A DNA stretch of 64,000 bases from Echinococcus granulosus (GCF_000524195.1 NW_020170397.1:1117274-1181273); one strand, 5' to 3'; counted from the first letter of the stretch, positions 13,060-27,500 are shown. The notes: a model not told the origin generated them from the letters alone. Numbers and translations: made by a program.

Positions 13060-16000
13060 TCAGCCAAGGGTGCTGTCATGGAAGTCGATCACGCAAAGCG
13101 CATCATCGGGGTGTATGGAGAGCTCAACGGAGTCGCCGTCCTCGAAAGGCAGTGCCAGCCACCCGTCAATGCAGAGGTACGCATCCTCCATACGTGAAAC
13201 CACTCGTAATCTAAAAGGAGTGGCACACCCACTTACGCGCATTTCAAAGCGCTTTCTGTGGTCTCCCTCCCTCCCTCGTTAAGTGTGGCAGTGAGTGAGA
13301 TAATTACCCGACTGAGGTTCCTACATCGGCAAAAAGAACAGTCGATGGTGATTATGACGAACGACTTCCGGTGTCCACCCAAGATAAGCACCACCATTTC
13401 AGCTGTGCTTACTATTCAGTCTTTAAATACGCAAGATCTGCTTCCGAATCAAAGTGTCGTTTTATTATGCCATTCAGACAAGATGGTACAGAGAAAGAAG
13501 AATACTGGAGGAAGATGGGGAGAGACGATAAAATTGTGTCGCAGATTATTCAGTCTGTCCCCTTAGTCTACCAACTTACTGCTTTGATACCTCATAAGAA
13601 GTACGTCTCCAGATATCCTACGCTTTGTATAACTCCCCAAAATTAACTTGGATGATAAAAACCTTCTTAAAAAAGGGTATTTACTAAATAATTGGCACGA
13701 ACCATAAAAGAAGCCTTAAAATATCTTGAAAATTCGGTGTACAGAGGCCTTCAAATGCAATGTTTACTTGTATGTTTTTTTTGAGGATGTACATAAGTTT
13801 CAAGCTCGGACTGAACTGCAGGCGCTCAGAGGACGCCAGCGTGCTTTTAAATTCAGTGAAAAAATAAAATCTTAGCAAACATAGGGAAGACAAGGAAAGC
13901 TTACTTTTTTGCAAAACCGCGAGGAGAACCAAATTTAAAGACATCTAAAAAGTACAAAAAGGGATTTGTAGGTAGCCAAAAAATGATTCTTTGAAAAGCC
14001 GTCGAAAATAGTTGCATCTTCACAAACGTAGATTTCCTACAATCTGATGGATTAGATTAAATCCAATATATTTAGTCTTAGAATAACGCCCTTCACAGAC
14101 CTCTATCTTTACATCAAGCTGATGGCAGTTGGCACAGATATGACAAAGTATTTAAGACGGGTTGAGTGACATACATTCTGCTGTGGATAAAGTGTAACAA
14201 TAAAATTACGAGCAAGAGAATAAAGAGCAATAAGAGTAGCAATCCGATTTGAGTAGACCGGTGGTGAAAGGAGAAAGAGGGAACGCACGGTTAGTGATTA
14301 TTTCGCGAACAGAGTAGGCCATAAGAGGAGAATCGGGGGGGAAGACCAGATCACGGTTGAAGCGCTCAGCAACCTCGGCGGCTACAGTGACATCGGGATG
14401 AGAGTCAGAGGCGAGAGAGAGAAGGCGCGCGACGAGGTGGACATCTACCTGGTGGAGGCTTCGGTACCACGAGGAGGAACCAGTACCTGTGCACACCAGC
14501 AGACCGCTCGATTTCTGAGTCACCGGCGTCGCCTCCTCCACTGATATCTCGTAACGGGAGACCCTGTCAAGCACACACGCTTAAGCAGACACTCATGAGA
14601 CTAATCGCTCCATAACACCCCCCACTCGCACGAGTAATTGACCACCGAAAAACCAGCCACTAATCGCATGTCAGGGTGTACAACACCCTCAATTTCCTTC
14701 ACCTAACAGGCAGACTAACCTGGTGTTCAAACAAGCACTGATAAAAACATCGTTTAACACCCGCACAGGAAGGAGGTAGGTAGGAGGTAGGGTAGCAACT
14801 GCTGGATCCTCCCCACCATCCTCGTCGGAGGGGCGCGAATGTGGTGCACGCGGCTCAAATAAACGCGGAGTAACGGTATCGAGAGGTATCAGCTGGGCCG
14901 ACGGCGTCGAAACGAGAAGTCGAATTCGCTGGCGGAAGCGCCGACTAAAACGGTGTAGAGAGAAGTCCAAGAATCCAAGTCGTAAGTGAAAATTCCAATA
15001 ATGTAGATGGCAAAGACGACACAAGTTGAATACAGGAACTAGTTGAGCATAACATTTCATGAAAGGGGTCAGGAAATTCAAAACCGTGGAGGGCACCTTA
15101 ATCCAATACAATAAGAATTTCAGTGTAAAGCAAGGTCAGAGTTCTAATGAAACTGACTGTATTCCCAGAAGCACTAACCTAAACTGTCCATTCACCAGTC
15201 TATCCACAATTACCGGAATTTTCTTGTGCCAATGACGAGGCAAGCAAAGACTGCCCTCTGAGCTGAGGTTAGAAAAACAAACATGATCAAGTTAAGCACA
15301 CGGCTTATTTTCAAAAGCAAAACTAAGATCCTTAAAAAACCGTATTTTTAGAACAATCTTACATTCAGATAAATGAAAATGAGTCGAATAAAAACACAAT
15401 TTGAGTTGCTTCCAAATCATGAATAAATAGCAGGTGAGACCTACGAAACGGGATTGCTGTTGATCCCAATGATGGGTTTATCCTTTTCGGTAATCCTAAC
15501 GGCAGCGGTTAGAAAGGTCCCGTCGCCACCGACAGACACTACGAGGTCAGCAGTCTTGGCATGCTTGAAGTCATACTCCTTGTAGTTTACGGCGTCTACT
15601 TTGACACCGCATTTACTTGTTTTAAAAATCCACAACTTTATGTGCAATAAGTAGCAGTATTAATAAAAACTGTCCTTTTAAACATCGTAATTGCTAAGAA
15701 AGGATGCAAAAACACTGCTGTACATACGTCGGCAAGAAACAAACCACCCATAAGTAGAGGTTCTACAATGCTTATAGATTCATCAAGTGAAACAAGCATA
15801 AACACACAAATTGGCCTAATTTGAGACCTAGTGCGTATAGCCACAGGTTAAAATATCGAAGGCGAGTTAGAACTTGTTGTCACATTAAGCTCGCAGACAC
15901 TTGAATATTCACATTTGCAGCTTACGTGAAACATCGCATAAGTTCATCTACGATACTACAGCGATCTTCATGTCTACTGATCAAGTGTTTACTAATTTTG

Positions 16001-16235
16001 CTTTTCTTCGCAACCTCAAAACTAATCGAGTTATTCTCCTTACATGTTTTTCAAAGGGGAAAGAATGTATAACTGAATAGGTATCGCCCCCGCAATCAAT
16101 TCCAGTTGTTTTGCATACTATCAGCACCTTCTCAAAGTGATTCCTGGTGTTTGAACTCAAAGAGAATCTACATGATACTTTCAACGAGAAGATACTTCCT
16201 CTTCTCAAAAAAGGGCAGAGGAAGCGCCCCAGCAT
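13060..16235 (-). CDS. NADK2: NAD kinase 2, mitochondrial
   Basis: ATP-dependent phosphorylation of NAD+ to NADP+, in the mitochondrial matrix by family knowledge. Exons: 16044-16235, 15926-16005, 15445-15615, 15179-15262, 14720-14944, 14210-14563, 13060-13210. Every phase joins, giving about 418 residues against 442 in human NADK2. The N-terminus (MLGRFLCPFLRRGSIFS) is basic and hydrophobic, fitting a mitochondrial presequence. Landmarks: EKVLIVCKTT; the nucleotide-binding GGDGT in VVSVGGDGTFLTAA; PIIGINSNP; SSEGSLCLP; the RRFRQRIRLLV block; LNDVFIS, matching LNEVFIG in human with Glu replaced by Asp; KSSGLLVCTGTGSSSW; REIITNRAF; and CIDGW near the C-terminus. These features are specific to NADK2 rather than cytosolic NADK. 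The exon 2 acceptor (gcgaag at 16006) was picked by phase and has a poor pyrimidine tract. Confidence 0.93.
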
Positions 16236-17814
16236 CGGCCGCAGGAACAAATAACGCAGGATCAACCTTGAAAACTGACACTTGAATATAAGAACAACGT
16301 TTACCTAAAAACTCCTTGTTAAAATGTTCAACTTGTATTAACTTATTTTGCGCAATAAAAAGTGCTTAAAACCACAAGTGCTGGTGAAGTTAAAGAAGTT
16401 GTTGCAAGTTTGGCACTATTGGTTCTTGTGAGAAAAACCGTACTTCTTATCTAAGGCTACTTCATGAGATAAATATAAAATAAACCGAAATAGTTTAGAA
16501 AAAGGAAGATTCATGCAAAGGCTTTCTATCCGAGGTAGGAACTGTATTAGGTTATTTAGTTTTGGCAAACTCAGTTTAATTTAACCACAAACCGATTAAT
16601 ATCCCACAAAAATTGCCTAAAGTATACCATGAGACATGATTCGTCATAATAACTCCATTTGTTTTTAGAAGACTGGGCAGTTGTATTACTATCTGTTCAT
16701 ATTGTAATACCCATTCATTCGAATACCTGCCGTCAGGCTGAGGTGACCATGTGACCTTGCGGGCGTAAATGGTCTCTAAGGCGGATCAGAACTCCGATCC
16801 TTATTACAATTCAATAACCTGCAAACTTTCACCACACGCCTAAAGTTTAAAGCTATTCTGCTCCACCTAATCTTCTCACTCTAAGTGTGACACCAGTGGC
16901 GGAGGAGAGAAATAGGGAGTTCGTTGGAGCGTGGGGTTCGTAGCTGCTTGTAGGAGTTGTTCGCCTAATCGCTTTGTGTCGCGTCGGTTTTTCACTGCAT
17001 AAGAATAAAGTGCCTTAAAATATTTCTCAAACTGATCATATTAGAGGAGTTGCGCCGCTTGTCCCAGCAATTGAATTTCGTTTGTATTGGAGACATGACG
17101 GTTGTTGTGACTACTAAATATGCAAGGAATCTGTTGTAACAGGACGGCATAAACAAGGGACGGAAGCATGCACCATGGTTTGACATGGTCTCCCAAATTC
17201 AAACTAACATGCTCCGTGTAAAGGTCACAGAATGGGATGCTAGAAATATTTCCTGAATATTCTACAGGTGTTGGTCTCTCCATGATGCCACCTCCAAAAG
17301 AGTGTAAGGCTGGAGTACTGGTCAGCCTTTAAGGCTCATGAAAACATTACCAAAGGGCTCATTCATTGATTCTACAACCAACTACTCCATCTCGTGCTTT
17401 TCTCGGCGAAGTAAAATTCCTTATGTTAAGTTATGCAACTCAAATAAGGCGAGGAGTGTTAGATTCAGGACTTCTAAAGCATGAGGCCTAGTTGAATCAT
17501 CTCGAAGTTTCCCAAGCAAAATTGACAAATGCGGCAAGTGTGAACATATTTATGACAAGGGTAAAACTCAATAAGCCAAATTTTATACTTTATTGACTGT
17601 TAGTCGACATCATTTACTAGTCGTTTACGACTTCAAAAGCAACTCCAGTGGCATGTATTTTTTCTACCATTTGTACGATCACAAAATTCCCACGATGTTC
17701 TTTCACTGTATTTTAGCTTGCAATGAAGTTCCTTCTTTCCTGATAAAGCCGGAGGAAGTAGGGGAATTAATAAAGTGCAACGAACAAGGACTTCGTTAAA
17801 GACTAAATTAGGCA

Positions 17815-18000
17815 TTTTTGACAGGTATAAAATGTATTGCCGACTTGCATGAGAGACTGGGACTACCGGGATGGCCAGATGTCCAGGCCAATAGGCGAAG
17901 GTCCAAGGACTGAACACCTAAGTGACCCAGTTTTACCAAAACTGAGGGTTACACGAACAGCCAATGTACTACAGAGCCAATTTCGTCTTGTGACCCTCGT
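17815..18000 (+). repeat. Interspersed repeat copy 2 (diverged)
   Basis: It shares the order AAAATGTATTGCCGAC, GGGACTACCGGGATGGCC, CACCTAAGTGACCC, TTTTACCAAAACTGAGGGTT and AACAGCCAATGTACTACA with the other copies. It is the most diverged of the six. Confidence 0.5.
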
Positions 18001-18654
18001 TTCCTTGGTTAACCTCTCCCGTCGGTCATCACAACGTAGCCGATGCTGTAAAGAAACGCCCATGAGCCAACTTCACTAGTCATTTGATTTTTATTTAACT
18101 AAAGAGATAATTGACTGCAACATCACTGATCCCTCTTGACTATTCTACTAAATGTGGGTTTTTGCCTGTGTGGGGACTGTATTTGGGTGAGGGGGAATGT
18201 GCCAGCTACCACGCTCGTCTACAGCTAGTCGTAGAAACACTGGCCTAAAATCAGAGTCATGCAACCAAGACTGGGATTTAGCATAGTTACTTGAGGATGT
18301 TTTGCATCTATTCTCCCTCACCACTTTGCTCTCATTTTAGTGCCACCCAAACACATCAGTCTTGGTTCCATACAAGCTAGTAGGGGAGTGGAAGGTGGAT
18401 CACGCGGTCAAGCAATTGACACCTTCGTAAGAGCATGATAGACAGCTCCATTGAGGAACTTTTCCAAGTGGTTCACGGCTCGTGCCGCTTCTGTTGTTAA
18501 TAGCTCTCTGTTAAGAGCCACATCCAATTCTCCCATCTGCAGCATATGGACTTCTTCCACCCCACTAGTGTTTATCACCCAGAAGCAGAAATCAGGATCG
18601 TTGTCTTCTAAGATGGCTTAGCTTTTCCCTGCCATCGGTGTGGCTCCTTGAGAC

Positions 18655-18845
18655 TTATCTAAAGGCGAAAGAATACATAATACTCGGGCGGAATAAATGT
18701 ATTTGACATACAGTAGGTCTTCGGGCTATGGGAATGGCGTGGAGGCCAGGGCACCCGGCGAGGGTACGATGGCGGAACCCCTAAGTGATCAGTTCACCAA
18801 AACCAGAGGTTGAACAAACAACCAGCGTATTACATCTTACAATCT
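18655..18845 (+). repeat. Interspersed repeat copy 3
   Basis: Matches the family through CATAATACTCGGGCGGAAT, GGGCTATGGGAATGG, GGAGGCCAGGGCACCCGG, ACGATGGCGGAACCC, CTAAGTGATC, ACCAAAACCAGAGGTTGAAC and the terminal AAACAACCAGCGTATTAC. Confidence 0.65.
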
Positions 18846-20729
18846 ATAGCTAGAGAGCATTAAGTTTGGAAGGAGAAATCCTGGAGGGTGGAAAAGCCGT
18901 GAGTTTGCAATCGAGCCATAGAGTTGGTTTTGTCAGCCTTCGGACCCTCCTCCCTCATCGTACGCCATAAGATTAATCTCATTGAATAATTTACAACACA
19001 TAAGGTAAACAACTAAATTAAAAATTCTCTCATAAGGCTTTCCAAAGGATTTGTGTGCACTTGTCATCCTCCTCAGTGCTTGCGTGGAGTAACTGACGTC
19101 ACCAAGGATAGCGCTATAATCACCAGAGATTAAGGCCAACACGTCAATTCCTATCTGATTTATAGGTAATAATACATTATCTTCTCCACATAACACCAAC
19201 GTCACTGATTGTCAAGTTTTGCAGAGTACAAGTTTTCATAAACACAGAGTGAATGGTCAGAGAAGTCCAAATTACGGCATTTCTGTGATTGAATGCAGCA
19301 GCCACAAAGTGGAGTGTTAGATGTTTACATGAAGTGGCAATGCATGCCTTCGTGGCATCTTCATCAACACTTACCTTGTGGAGTCACGCGAGTTGCAGTC
19401 ACCGCTGCGTTGGCAGTGACGCGAACAGGAGGGCTGGCAGGCTGGAGTGGGAGTGAGGAGGGCACTGCGTGCATGCGCGATCGGGAATCGGGTCTCTTGC
19501 TCTTACTCCTCCACAATTCACTCTGCTGAATCTCTCTTTCTTCAATCACTTGAGCAGCTTCTCCGAGGTTAGAGATTTTGCACAAAATTTGTTGAACAAA
19601 GAAGCGAGATGGAGAGCGATGCTGTCGATGCATCGGACTAAGTAGATTATTAAATCAAATTTGACTTTTCCTTCAAGTTTTCGATGAAGTGAGGCATTCT
19701 GCAGATTTGCATGAATTTCAGGCAGCTGGCACCCCAACTAGGCCAACGCATGCCAAAAAGACGATTGAGTTTAGCTACTACCCTAGAATATTAGTACCAC
19801 GAAGCTTAGCAACAAATTGTACTCGACTTAGAAAAAGGAAAAAGTAATAATTACAAACTGGAATAAGTTTGTCTCGTGTCAGGCACCTACTCATACCCGA
19901 AGGCATCAAAGGGCAAACGAAGAAGGACTGAGGGGATGAGTTGTTGGTTTGATTCTTGATTTTTTGGTAGCGGGCCACTTCGTGTCTTGACTGTTATACC
20001 TTCACCGGTCGGACTGGCCTTTGGGCCATACGAGAAGCTCTAATCTCTTGCCCATGTCGTATATATGTACTCAGCCTGAGTAACACGTCTTCTGGCGTCT
20101 TCAGGTCAGTCTCAGGGGGCTACGCATACCTGTTCTACACAACCACTCTTAATTAGAGGCATAGATACCTTGATTACCACGACACAGATGGAATGAAATA
20201 CTAAATGAGCTCTGCCATCACGATGCTCTGGATAAATTATAATCTACTTTTACTTTCAAGGTATTCTCAGTTTCCCGGTACCGGATATGATGGTCGCAAT
20301 TAGCGACTACTGTTTCAATATAAAAATTTGGGAGGTATAATTTATCACCATGAGATGTTCCGCTACTGCGTTATCTATGCGCCCTTATTATTAACCAGGA
20401 TGCAGTGTTAAGTGATTTGAATTACATTCCACTATTGTAAGTACTCAAAGTTATACAAACTCACTACTGGAAGGTACATCCTAGAAAAGCGAGAGTAGGT
20501 AGTTAACTCCTGACTACATGCAAATTTTTGTCCAAACAAGCATAACTGCACGCTTTGTTTAACACCTTCCCTCATTTGAGAGAGGGTATGCTGATGTAAC
20601 GTTTACCATGGTTTTGCGACAGAACGACGCTTATTTAACTTATTTGTTTTCATAGACGGGTCATTCAATGTCTGCGATTTGATTCTCCTTGTTTCGCCTT
20701 CAAGTCGAATTCGCTCACTTGCGAAGGAG

Positions 20730-20925
20730 TTGTAGTGCCCCAAGACTTCTCCAAAGATGAAAGAAGACACGATATCTGGGCAGAACGTGTATTGCCGCCA
20801 CGCAGAAGGATTTGGGGCTACGAGTATGACCTGGATACCAGGTCACTTGGCGGTAATCCTTTATTGGTCCGTTACCAATACCGGGAGTTAAACAAACAAC
20901 CAACTGATCACAATGGCAAAAGACT
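20730..20925 (+). repeat. Interspersed repeat copy 4
   Basis: Shares CCCCAAGACTTCTCCAAAG, GATATCTGGGCAGAACGTGT, GGGGCTACGAGTATG, CCGTTACCAATACC and GAGTTAAACAAACAACCAAC with copies 3, 5 and 6. It lies about 170-360 bp downstream of the stop codon of the CD36-like gene. Confidence 0.65.
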
Positions 20926-21094
20926 GCACTAAGCAAACCCCTGCAAAATATTTGAAACTACACTTAAACAACTTTAATCAATTAATAAGTTGAGGATTTT
21001 AATACTCTTCCATTTCAATCCAAAGAAATCAATTCTCAGAAAAAGAAAATTATGTTGCTCAAAGATAAATCCAAATGAATATCAAAAAAAAACA

Positions 21095-24000
21095 TTACAA
21101 AGAAGCACTCTTTCCCCATTTTTCGTCCTCAAGGCTCCAAGTGTCGTCTGACGGGTCGCGCAGATGCCGCTGCTCTCGGCGACGGAGAATCACAGCGGCG
21201 ACGAGAAGCAACACTGCCAGAATTACCAAGATGCCGAGTAGAGCCCGCACCGCCCTCCGAATGGTTGCTGGAAGCTCATGAACCGCCTTATAGAGCTTCT
21301 GTGCAGACTCTCTGTCAGCATGTATCACCTTTGGAAGGAGAGAAACAGGCATTAATTGTGTGTAGAGGATTACGAAAAGAACACACCCTAGATTGGCGAG
21401 TTTATGCAATCTGAGGCATTAGTAAGGCGTATTATAAACTTACGTTTTTTACATAAACCAGAGGGAAGTAGATATCTTCGGGTGTTTTTTGTATACTAAA
21501 GTAATAAACCACAAAAAAGTTAGGCTGATTTCTATAAATTACGTAGAGACAAAGTAGTTACTCCCCTCGAATCTATACAACGTGAGCACCATCTTGCCAG
21601 GCCTCTCAAGGTGGAAATACATGGTTTGTGTTGCATCACATATGGTAAAACAGTTAAAGAAATCTCTCAACAGGAACCCATCCACTTTAGTGACATCCGG
21701 ATGACAGCACCAGCTTTTCCGAGACAATGTAATTTTATGCGCATTTTGCAACCGACCTTTGATCTACAGGCAGGGGACAAGTCTTATCGCCCACATTAAG
21801 CAGCAGTAACTGTGGGAAAGGCATTCATCAAAACTGCTTTGGCATGCTGTGCTCCCCAGTGACTTACTCTTTGGCCAGAAAGGCATTAATTTGGAAGGAA
21901 AATTCTCCCCCAAGTAGAATTCCGGTTTTCTGTCAAAAGGAACAAAAAAGTACAGAAACAAAGAAAGCTGCCAATTTTGTCAAAACAGTTTATTTTATTG
22001 CCTATAATTAGAGTAGGCTAGACAGAAATTAATCTGGAAAGGTAAAGCATGACACATTTTTATAGCTATGCACGAAAAAAAGGATTGACGGAAGCCCCTT
22101 CGATAAAGGACTTTCATGTCTTAATCTGCCTAATCATAAAAATCCCTTAATGCAGCAAAGAGACGGTAGCATGTCTTACAGAGTCGATGTGCAAGTGAGA
22201 CATCAAATTTGGTTCAGTGGGGCCTTCAAAGACTACAGCGTCTTTTACTGCATCGGCTGCTTGATTGAAGAAGGGAAGGGAGATGAATAGGGGCTCGTCT
22301 CCTGAAATACCGAAATCCACGCAAGGACTTATGGACAGAAGACCAGTTGGAGGGTATTTTTTGGTGGGGTAGACTTTCGGGTGGAAGGCAGCATTGTCCG
22401 GCTCCTCGTCAGCACTGAGAAACACCTTCCTATCCATTTCCAGAGACAGTAGCTGAAAGATTTCGCACTTTAATTAACATCCGCACCACACTACAAGCTT
22501 CAGCGCATTCGATTCATTCATAAGGCGGAGCGTACCTTTAGCTCAGGGAGATTTTTGGCAGAGACCCACTTTTTAGCTATGAGCGGCACAGAGCGGCAGA
22601 GGTCTGCGCTAAACATGTAACGTCTATCGCCCAACTTCACCGACGGTGGTGTGATGGCATCGGCTACAAACAGGAAATAACTTCCCTGAGGACTTCTACG
22701 ATCGCAGAACTTTTCCCTACCGAAGCTAACAGTGGGTATGCTGCGATGGCGGAGTGTAGGACTCACACCAGCCTCTGCTGAAGCTTTACGTAATCCGAAA
22801 TCTTGCTACAGCCTAGCATAGCAAAAATCCTAAACCAAATTTGAGCCTCATACCTTTGATCATCAAAAAGGGGTCAAAAACCTATTATCAGTTTCCTTAT
22901 CAAGATGGGAAAACTAACCTGTGCCATTGAGCATATTTGCATAGGTTGAGTTCCAGTTGTCAAGACGTCTGTGGGAGGAAGCGAGGTCTTGTATTAGCTC
23001 TAACGTCCGACAAAGCGGCAAAACGACACGGTAGTATAAACTTACGGCTTTCCTTTGATGGCCACCAAATTACCCAATTTAGAAATGTTATAAAACCCGG
23101 TGTTGATTTGGTACGGGCCTTTGACCGAATTGTTGAGCTATTAATTAAAGATAGGCCTTGATTTAATCCTTATATAGTTATATAGGCCAAACGAACAGAC
23201 TCAAATTCACACTTACTTGCTTGAATAGACCCATCTTTGTGTCCCCAACCAAACCCAGGACTTTCCCCGTCAGTAGATTTTGGTATTCATGTCCCCACAT
23301 AACTTCATCCACCGTGAGATCTAAGAGGAGTGGTCTTGATAAAAAGCCCCACAGCAGTTGCGTTGCAAAGGATCCGGCTTGTTTAATCATGGAATTTGCG
23401 ATCTGAAAGAGGAAGCGATGAAGGTGCCAAGAGGTTTCGCTGCAGTCATATTTCCACCACATTAACGTAATTTATTGCAGCTGAGGAAGTTTGCGCTTTT
23501 AGTGGCAATTTCCTACGCCTAAGTGATTATCCCAAGTAGCAATTGTGGTCTTCAACTCCAGCACTTAAAGCGTCGATTCCCAAAGTACTTTTTCTACTCT
23601 AGTGGATCCCTTATTGCGGCTAGATAAAAGCCTAATAAGAGGAGAAAGAAACCTCCAATTTTCTGTAAAGAAACTTAATCAAACAGCCATTTTTTTCCTT
23701 TTTAACAAAGTAACAAAGATACTGAATTGATCCTCTTTAAGCTAAAATCCAAAGCCCCTAATTTGAGTTTGTCTTGCTCAACGAGGCGATTGTAGATGTC
23801 CAACAGGAACAAATGCAATTTGTGTTCCATTCTCGAAACAAAAAGTGAACACTTACGCATTCCACGAAGTTTGGTACGACTAGCCTGTCCTTCTTTGGAT
23901 CCCCGATGGAGCCCTTCGGTTCGAATTGGTATACAGTGGATGTCGAATACTCCATAACTCCTCGACCGCAGATGTCTTCTCTGAAACGTACGTCCTTTTT

Positions 24001-24508
24001 CTCTATAAATCGCCTGAAATAATTCAAAAAAGAACTCTCTTACTCCGATCGCCTTTAAAAATGCAATAAATAACGTTTAGGGCATTTGTATTAAGTAAAG
24101 ATGTTAGGAGACACTGCAGCCAGATACCCCATGCAGATTTTCTAACAAGCGTACCTGTACACATAGGGTCCAACAGCCCTCAATCTCGGCTTTTTGCGGT
24201 TTTTTTGCCACTCTTCTGCATTGGTCAAGTTAAAAAGATAGAATTGAACTGTGTTGTTTGAGTTGGTTGTTAAAACTTGAAAACCCGACGAATTTTCTGT
24301 GATTATAAGCTCCTGCAATGGAAAATTGTCACCATCGTTCCGTCTAAGAAGCGGTACCAACCTTGACAAGCAAGTTGCTCTCAATGGTATCAAAGAGGAG
24401 TTCACAGGTCGCAAGACCGAGGGTAGTCAATAAAACGAGACAGGATAGAGTAAGCAGAGCGATCCAGCATTTTCGTGGGGACTTCCCGACGATCATGCCT
24501 ACAGACAT
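21095..24508 (-). CDS. CD36 / LIMP-2 / SR-B family scavenger receptor
   Basis: Two-pass membrane receptor; family members bind lipids, lipoproteins or lysosomal cargo. Exons: 24362-24508, 24155-24312, 23857-24013, 23217-23402, 22919-22997, 22536-22774, 22180-22452, 21868-21929, 21444-21495, 21095-21328. Phases join throughout, giving about 528 residues. The N-terminal cytoplasmic tail MSVGMIVGKSPRK is followed by a transmembrane segment (WIALLTLSCLVLLTTLGLA). Family marks follow: FYLFNLTNAEEW, PRLRAVGPYVYR, DEVMWGHEY, NGTEAGVSP, FSADLCRSV, GLLSISPC, PLFISLPFF, KTGILLGG..FSFQIN and DIYFPLVYV. The second transmembrane segment near the C-terminus (ALLGILVILAVLLLVAAVIL) is followed by a basic, then acidic tail. 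The loop after exon 4 is short compared with vertebrate members, and the exon 22919-22997 acceptor is the least certain. I cannot say which subfamily it belongs to. Confidence 0.92.
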
Positions 24509-27500
24509 AATTTGGCGTTTAACTTATACATACAGAAATGTATCTATAGCAGCCTGCACAGCTCTCACCCTGTATGATCTCAGTGGGTTTAATCACACTA
24601 ACTGTACTTTTGTGGTAGAGTTTAGCAAGGTATGTATTTTTAACAGAATATATTAAATTACAATACGTTCAGTAGATGCAGTAGTACCATTTATGCATAC
24701 AGAGTGGAAAAAGTGAGTCTACTGACGTACCCTTCTTCATCGTAACCACACGATTCTTGTAATGGAGGTGGTGGTTTTAGCCGCGGAATAGCCACGACAT
24801 TATATAGCCGCTAGTCTCGACACACTTAGGTATGATCAGGTGAGTACGCCTGCACTTCAACGGGGTGGGACAGTTGCAGCAGTCTGGCGTAAAACGGATG
24901 ATCAATGGCGTAAAAACCCTCCCACCTGTTAAAGAAAGATGTCTTCTGGAAATTGCCCCATGACTGCATTGACTTATCAGGCGACAGGCTCATTTTCTCT
25001 CGCGGGGCTCTGCGAACTCGCGTTTGTGCGTTGAATGGTACGAATGTTCCTTGATGTGGGCAAGAGTCACGAAGAAGCTTAAAGCAAGCATCTTCATTTA
25101 TTTTTAGACCTGAAGCCTCATCATGGTGTTATGACTCCTTCTAAAGTATGTACAAGACACTGCTGACAACCGAACGGATCACCTTAATTTTTCTTTTGTG
25201 TTTTTGCGATGTGGGTGTCTTTGCAAACATCCACGACTTGCATTGAGCATCTCTACTGCTATTTATCAGTTATTTTAATCGTTACATGGTTGTGCAGGTG
25301 TGGTCCCTTATCGTCAAAATGAAGGTGGATGGTTAGTTAGCATCAAGTTTTATCGTTGGCATTAAGGTTGAGAATATTATCGCAAATTTTCCATGACAGA
25401 GTCACGGGACCATCACGCGTCAGTGCAGCAAAGTCGTGAGAACTTACTAGTGGAAATAAGTGGCACTTGCGCATGAATTTAGCACTTCGAAGTGCCCCTC
25501 ATACTTTCACCGATGCCAATGTCACGGTCTGGTTGCTCCTGCACTCGCGGAGAGACCGTTACTGTTGGAGTCTGCAAGGCGGCAGGGTGTGGGCGTGCAA
25601 GGGCAATTGTTTACAGCTTACTGCAGCGCCGGTAAAAGGCCACATTTCTCCAATTTTCTAGTGTTACGCCCTCATTGTGCCTCTCGAAGCACTACTACAG
25701 TGATAAAATCTTTTCCAGCTTAAATTGTTGGGCACTTGCAGCATAATTGGATGAAGTAAAATGCCAAATTTGATGCAAAATAATCCATATTCACATAACG
25801 ATTTGAATGATCTTGAATTTTTATAAACTTGCACAAATGTTTAAATACCTCTCTGGGGTAGATTACACTTATGCATCTCCAAGATCGTTTCTATGGCAGA
25901 TCAATTATGCCTCTAGATGGTCTTGGCTAGAAGGTTGAGAAAGCGATCTCTACTGAAGATGAGACAGACTTCTACATCAGAGCAAGGTGTCATAATCAAC
26001 CGTTACCGTACCTGCACCTAATGACGGCTTCGAGCTAGGAAAATTGAAATGCTTGCCGAAGAGTTCCTTCTATGAGGGCGATCCTTAACTTTCAACATTT
26101 CATTCGGCACCAATGCTTGAAGAAAAATCGTGTCAGTGTAATATGCTGACGTGGACAAATAAGTTATTCTAGTTTTTGTCCCACTTCGTCCTTTTCCTTG
26201 TCTACTAGTATGAGTCTGAAGATCAGTATACATTATATTTATCATCTGGTGCGTAACTCACTAAACTGTAATGCGCTAATTATTTGTTTAGCTCTCGGTT
26301 TTGGTTGTGGGCTACTTCGGTGCTCCGCCATTGTAACCTCCAGACTATGCTAGTCGCCCCCAACCCCTTCTGTACGTCGACAATACACATTCTGCCCAAG
26401 TATTATGTCTTCAATCGTCTTCACAAAAGTCTCGAGACGTTACAATACATTTTCCCTTCATTGGCCACTATGTCATTGCATTTGAAACAAATCTAAGAAG
26501 CTGTTTTACTACTTTTTTTCTTGTACAAAATAGTAATGTGTTAGCTCTGAATTTTCTAAAGTGATATATTTGCATTATCCCGATTCTGCTTGGGCGACCG
26601 TCAAATTCAGTATTACAAGTTGACAAGTCATCCCTTGGAACTTGCCTTTTCCTCTCCTCCGAAGACTTCATTCAGTCTTGTTTTTTTTCTTTGCTAAATG
26701 AAAACGCATTCCGTCAAGGTTTGTTACCACAATTCCCCCGTATTTAGTAAATATTACTTGTAGTGACTGAGTGTACCTGTCTAATCCACAACACTACAAC
26801 GCTAGTTGGCTGATGTGATTTTAGCATCAAGAGATTAACAAAAATCTGCACTGAAAAAGATTGCATTATTGTTTTAATTTTACACAAAGAAGTGTAAACT
26901 GTATATGTACAATAAAAATTGCTGATTGTGTTACAATAAAAAAAGTGTGATAACTAAGTCTTCCAAAGTGCGGCAAAAATTTTCACCTCAAAATAACTGA
27001 AGTGCAAGAGATCTTGGATACTGACATCATATATTCTGTATTAATATTGGTATATTGTGCACATCGAGCCTTCCATGAAGTCGTAGCAAGCCAGAGTAAT
27101 GCGGAAGCACATATATTACTAGCGCACCGAGGAGGGGGAAGTAAATGTCATGCCCCGAAGGCCACGTCGACGAGTGGGGGCGGAAGTTGCAGACTCAAGT
27201 GTCTATGTAGCTAAGCACAAATGTGGAAAAAATGTTTTATTACTACAACGGTTCACGTGCACACCCTTGACTGAGGCACCTCTTCATTTAAAGTAGTCTA
27301 CTGCCTTCCCGCCATACACAGAACATCCCACCCCTTCTGTATATTAATCAAGAATCTTTGTCCGCATTGCCGTGAGCTGTCACGACTTGAATCGCTCCAT
27401 CAAAGTAGTTACCGAGTGTTTGCTTCAGTAATGGCAACCATGCTTAATGTTGAGCATTCGGAAAATTTGACGCCTGATGTTGCCGTTTTGTGGCATAGCA

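Larger units (their letters stand above)
16236..21094. other. Repeat-bearing spacer between NADK2 and the CD36-like gene
   Basis: The NADK2 promoter should lie at its left end and the 3' UTR of the CD36-like gene at its right end. Three copies of the interspersed repeat are here (listed separately). An opening at 18933-19205 (-) of 90 codons and others nearby have no recognisable domain or conserved splice partners. No RNA gene is seen. Confidence 0.5.

Noticed and set aside
15981..16265. An extended NADK2 N-terminus starting at 16265
   Set aside because: The codon there is TTG. The first in-frame ATG is at 16235, and the opening also runs past the donor at 16043.
18933..19205. A 90-codon minus-strand opening in the NADK2 to CD36-like spacer
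   Set aside because: No recognisable domain, no matching splice partners and no family resemblance, so it was left as chance.
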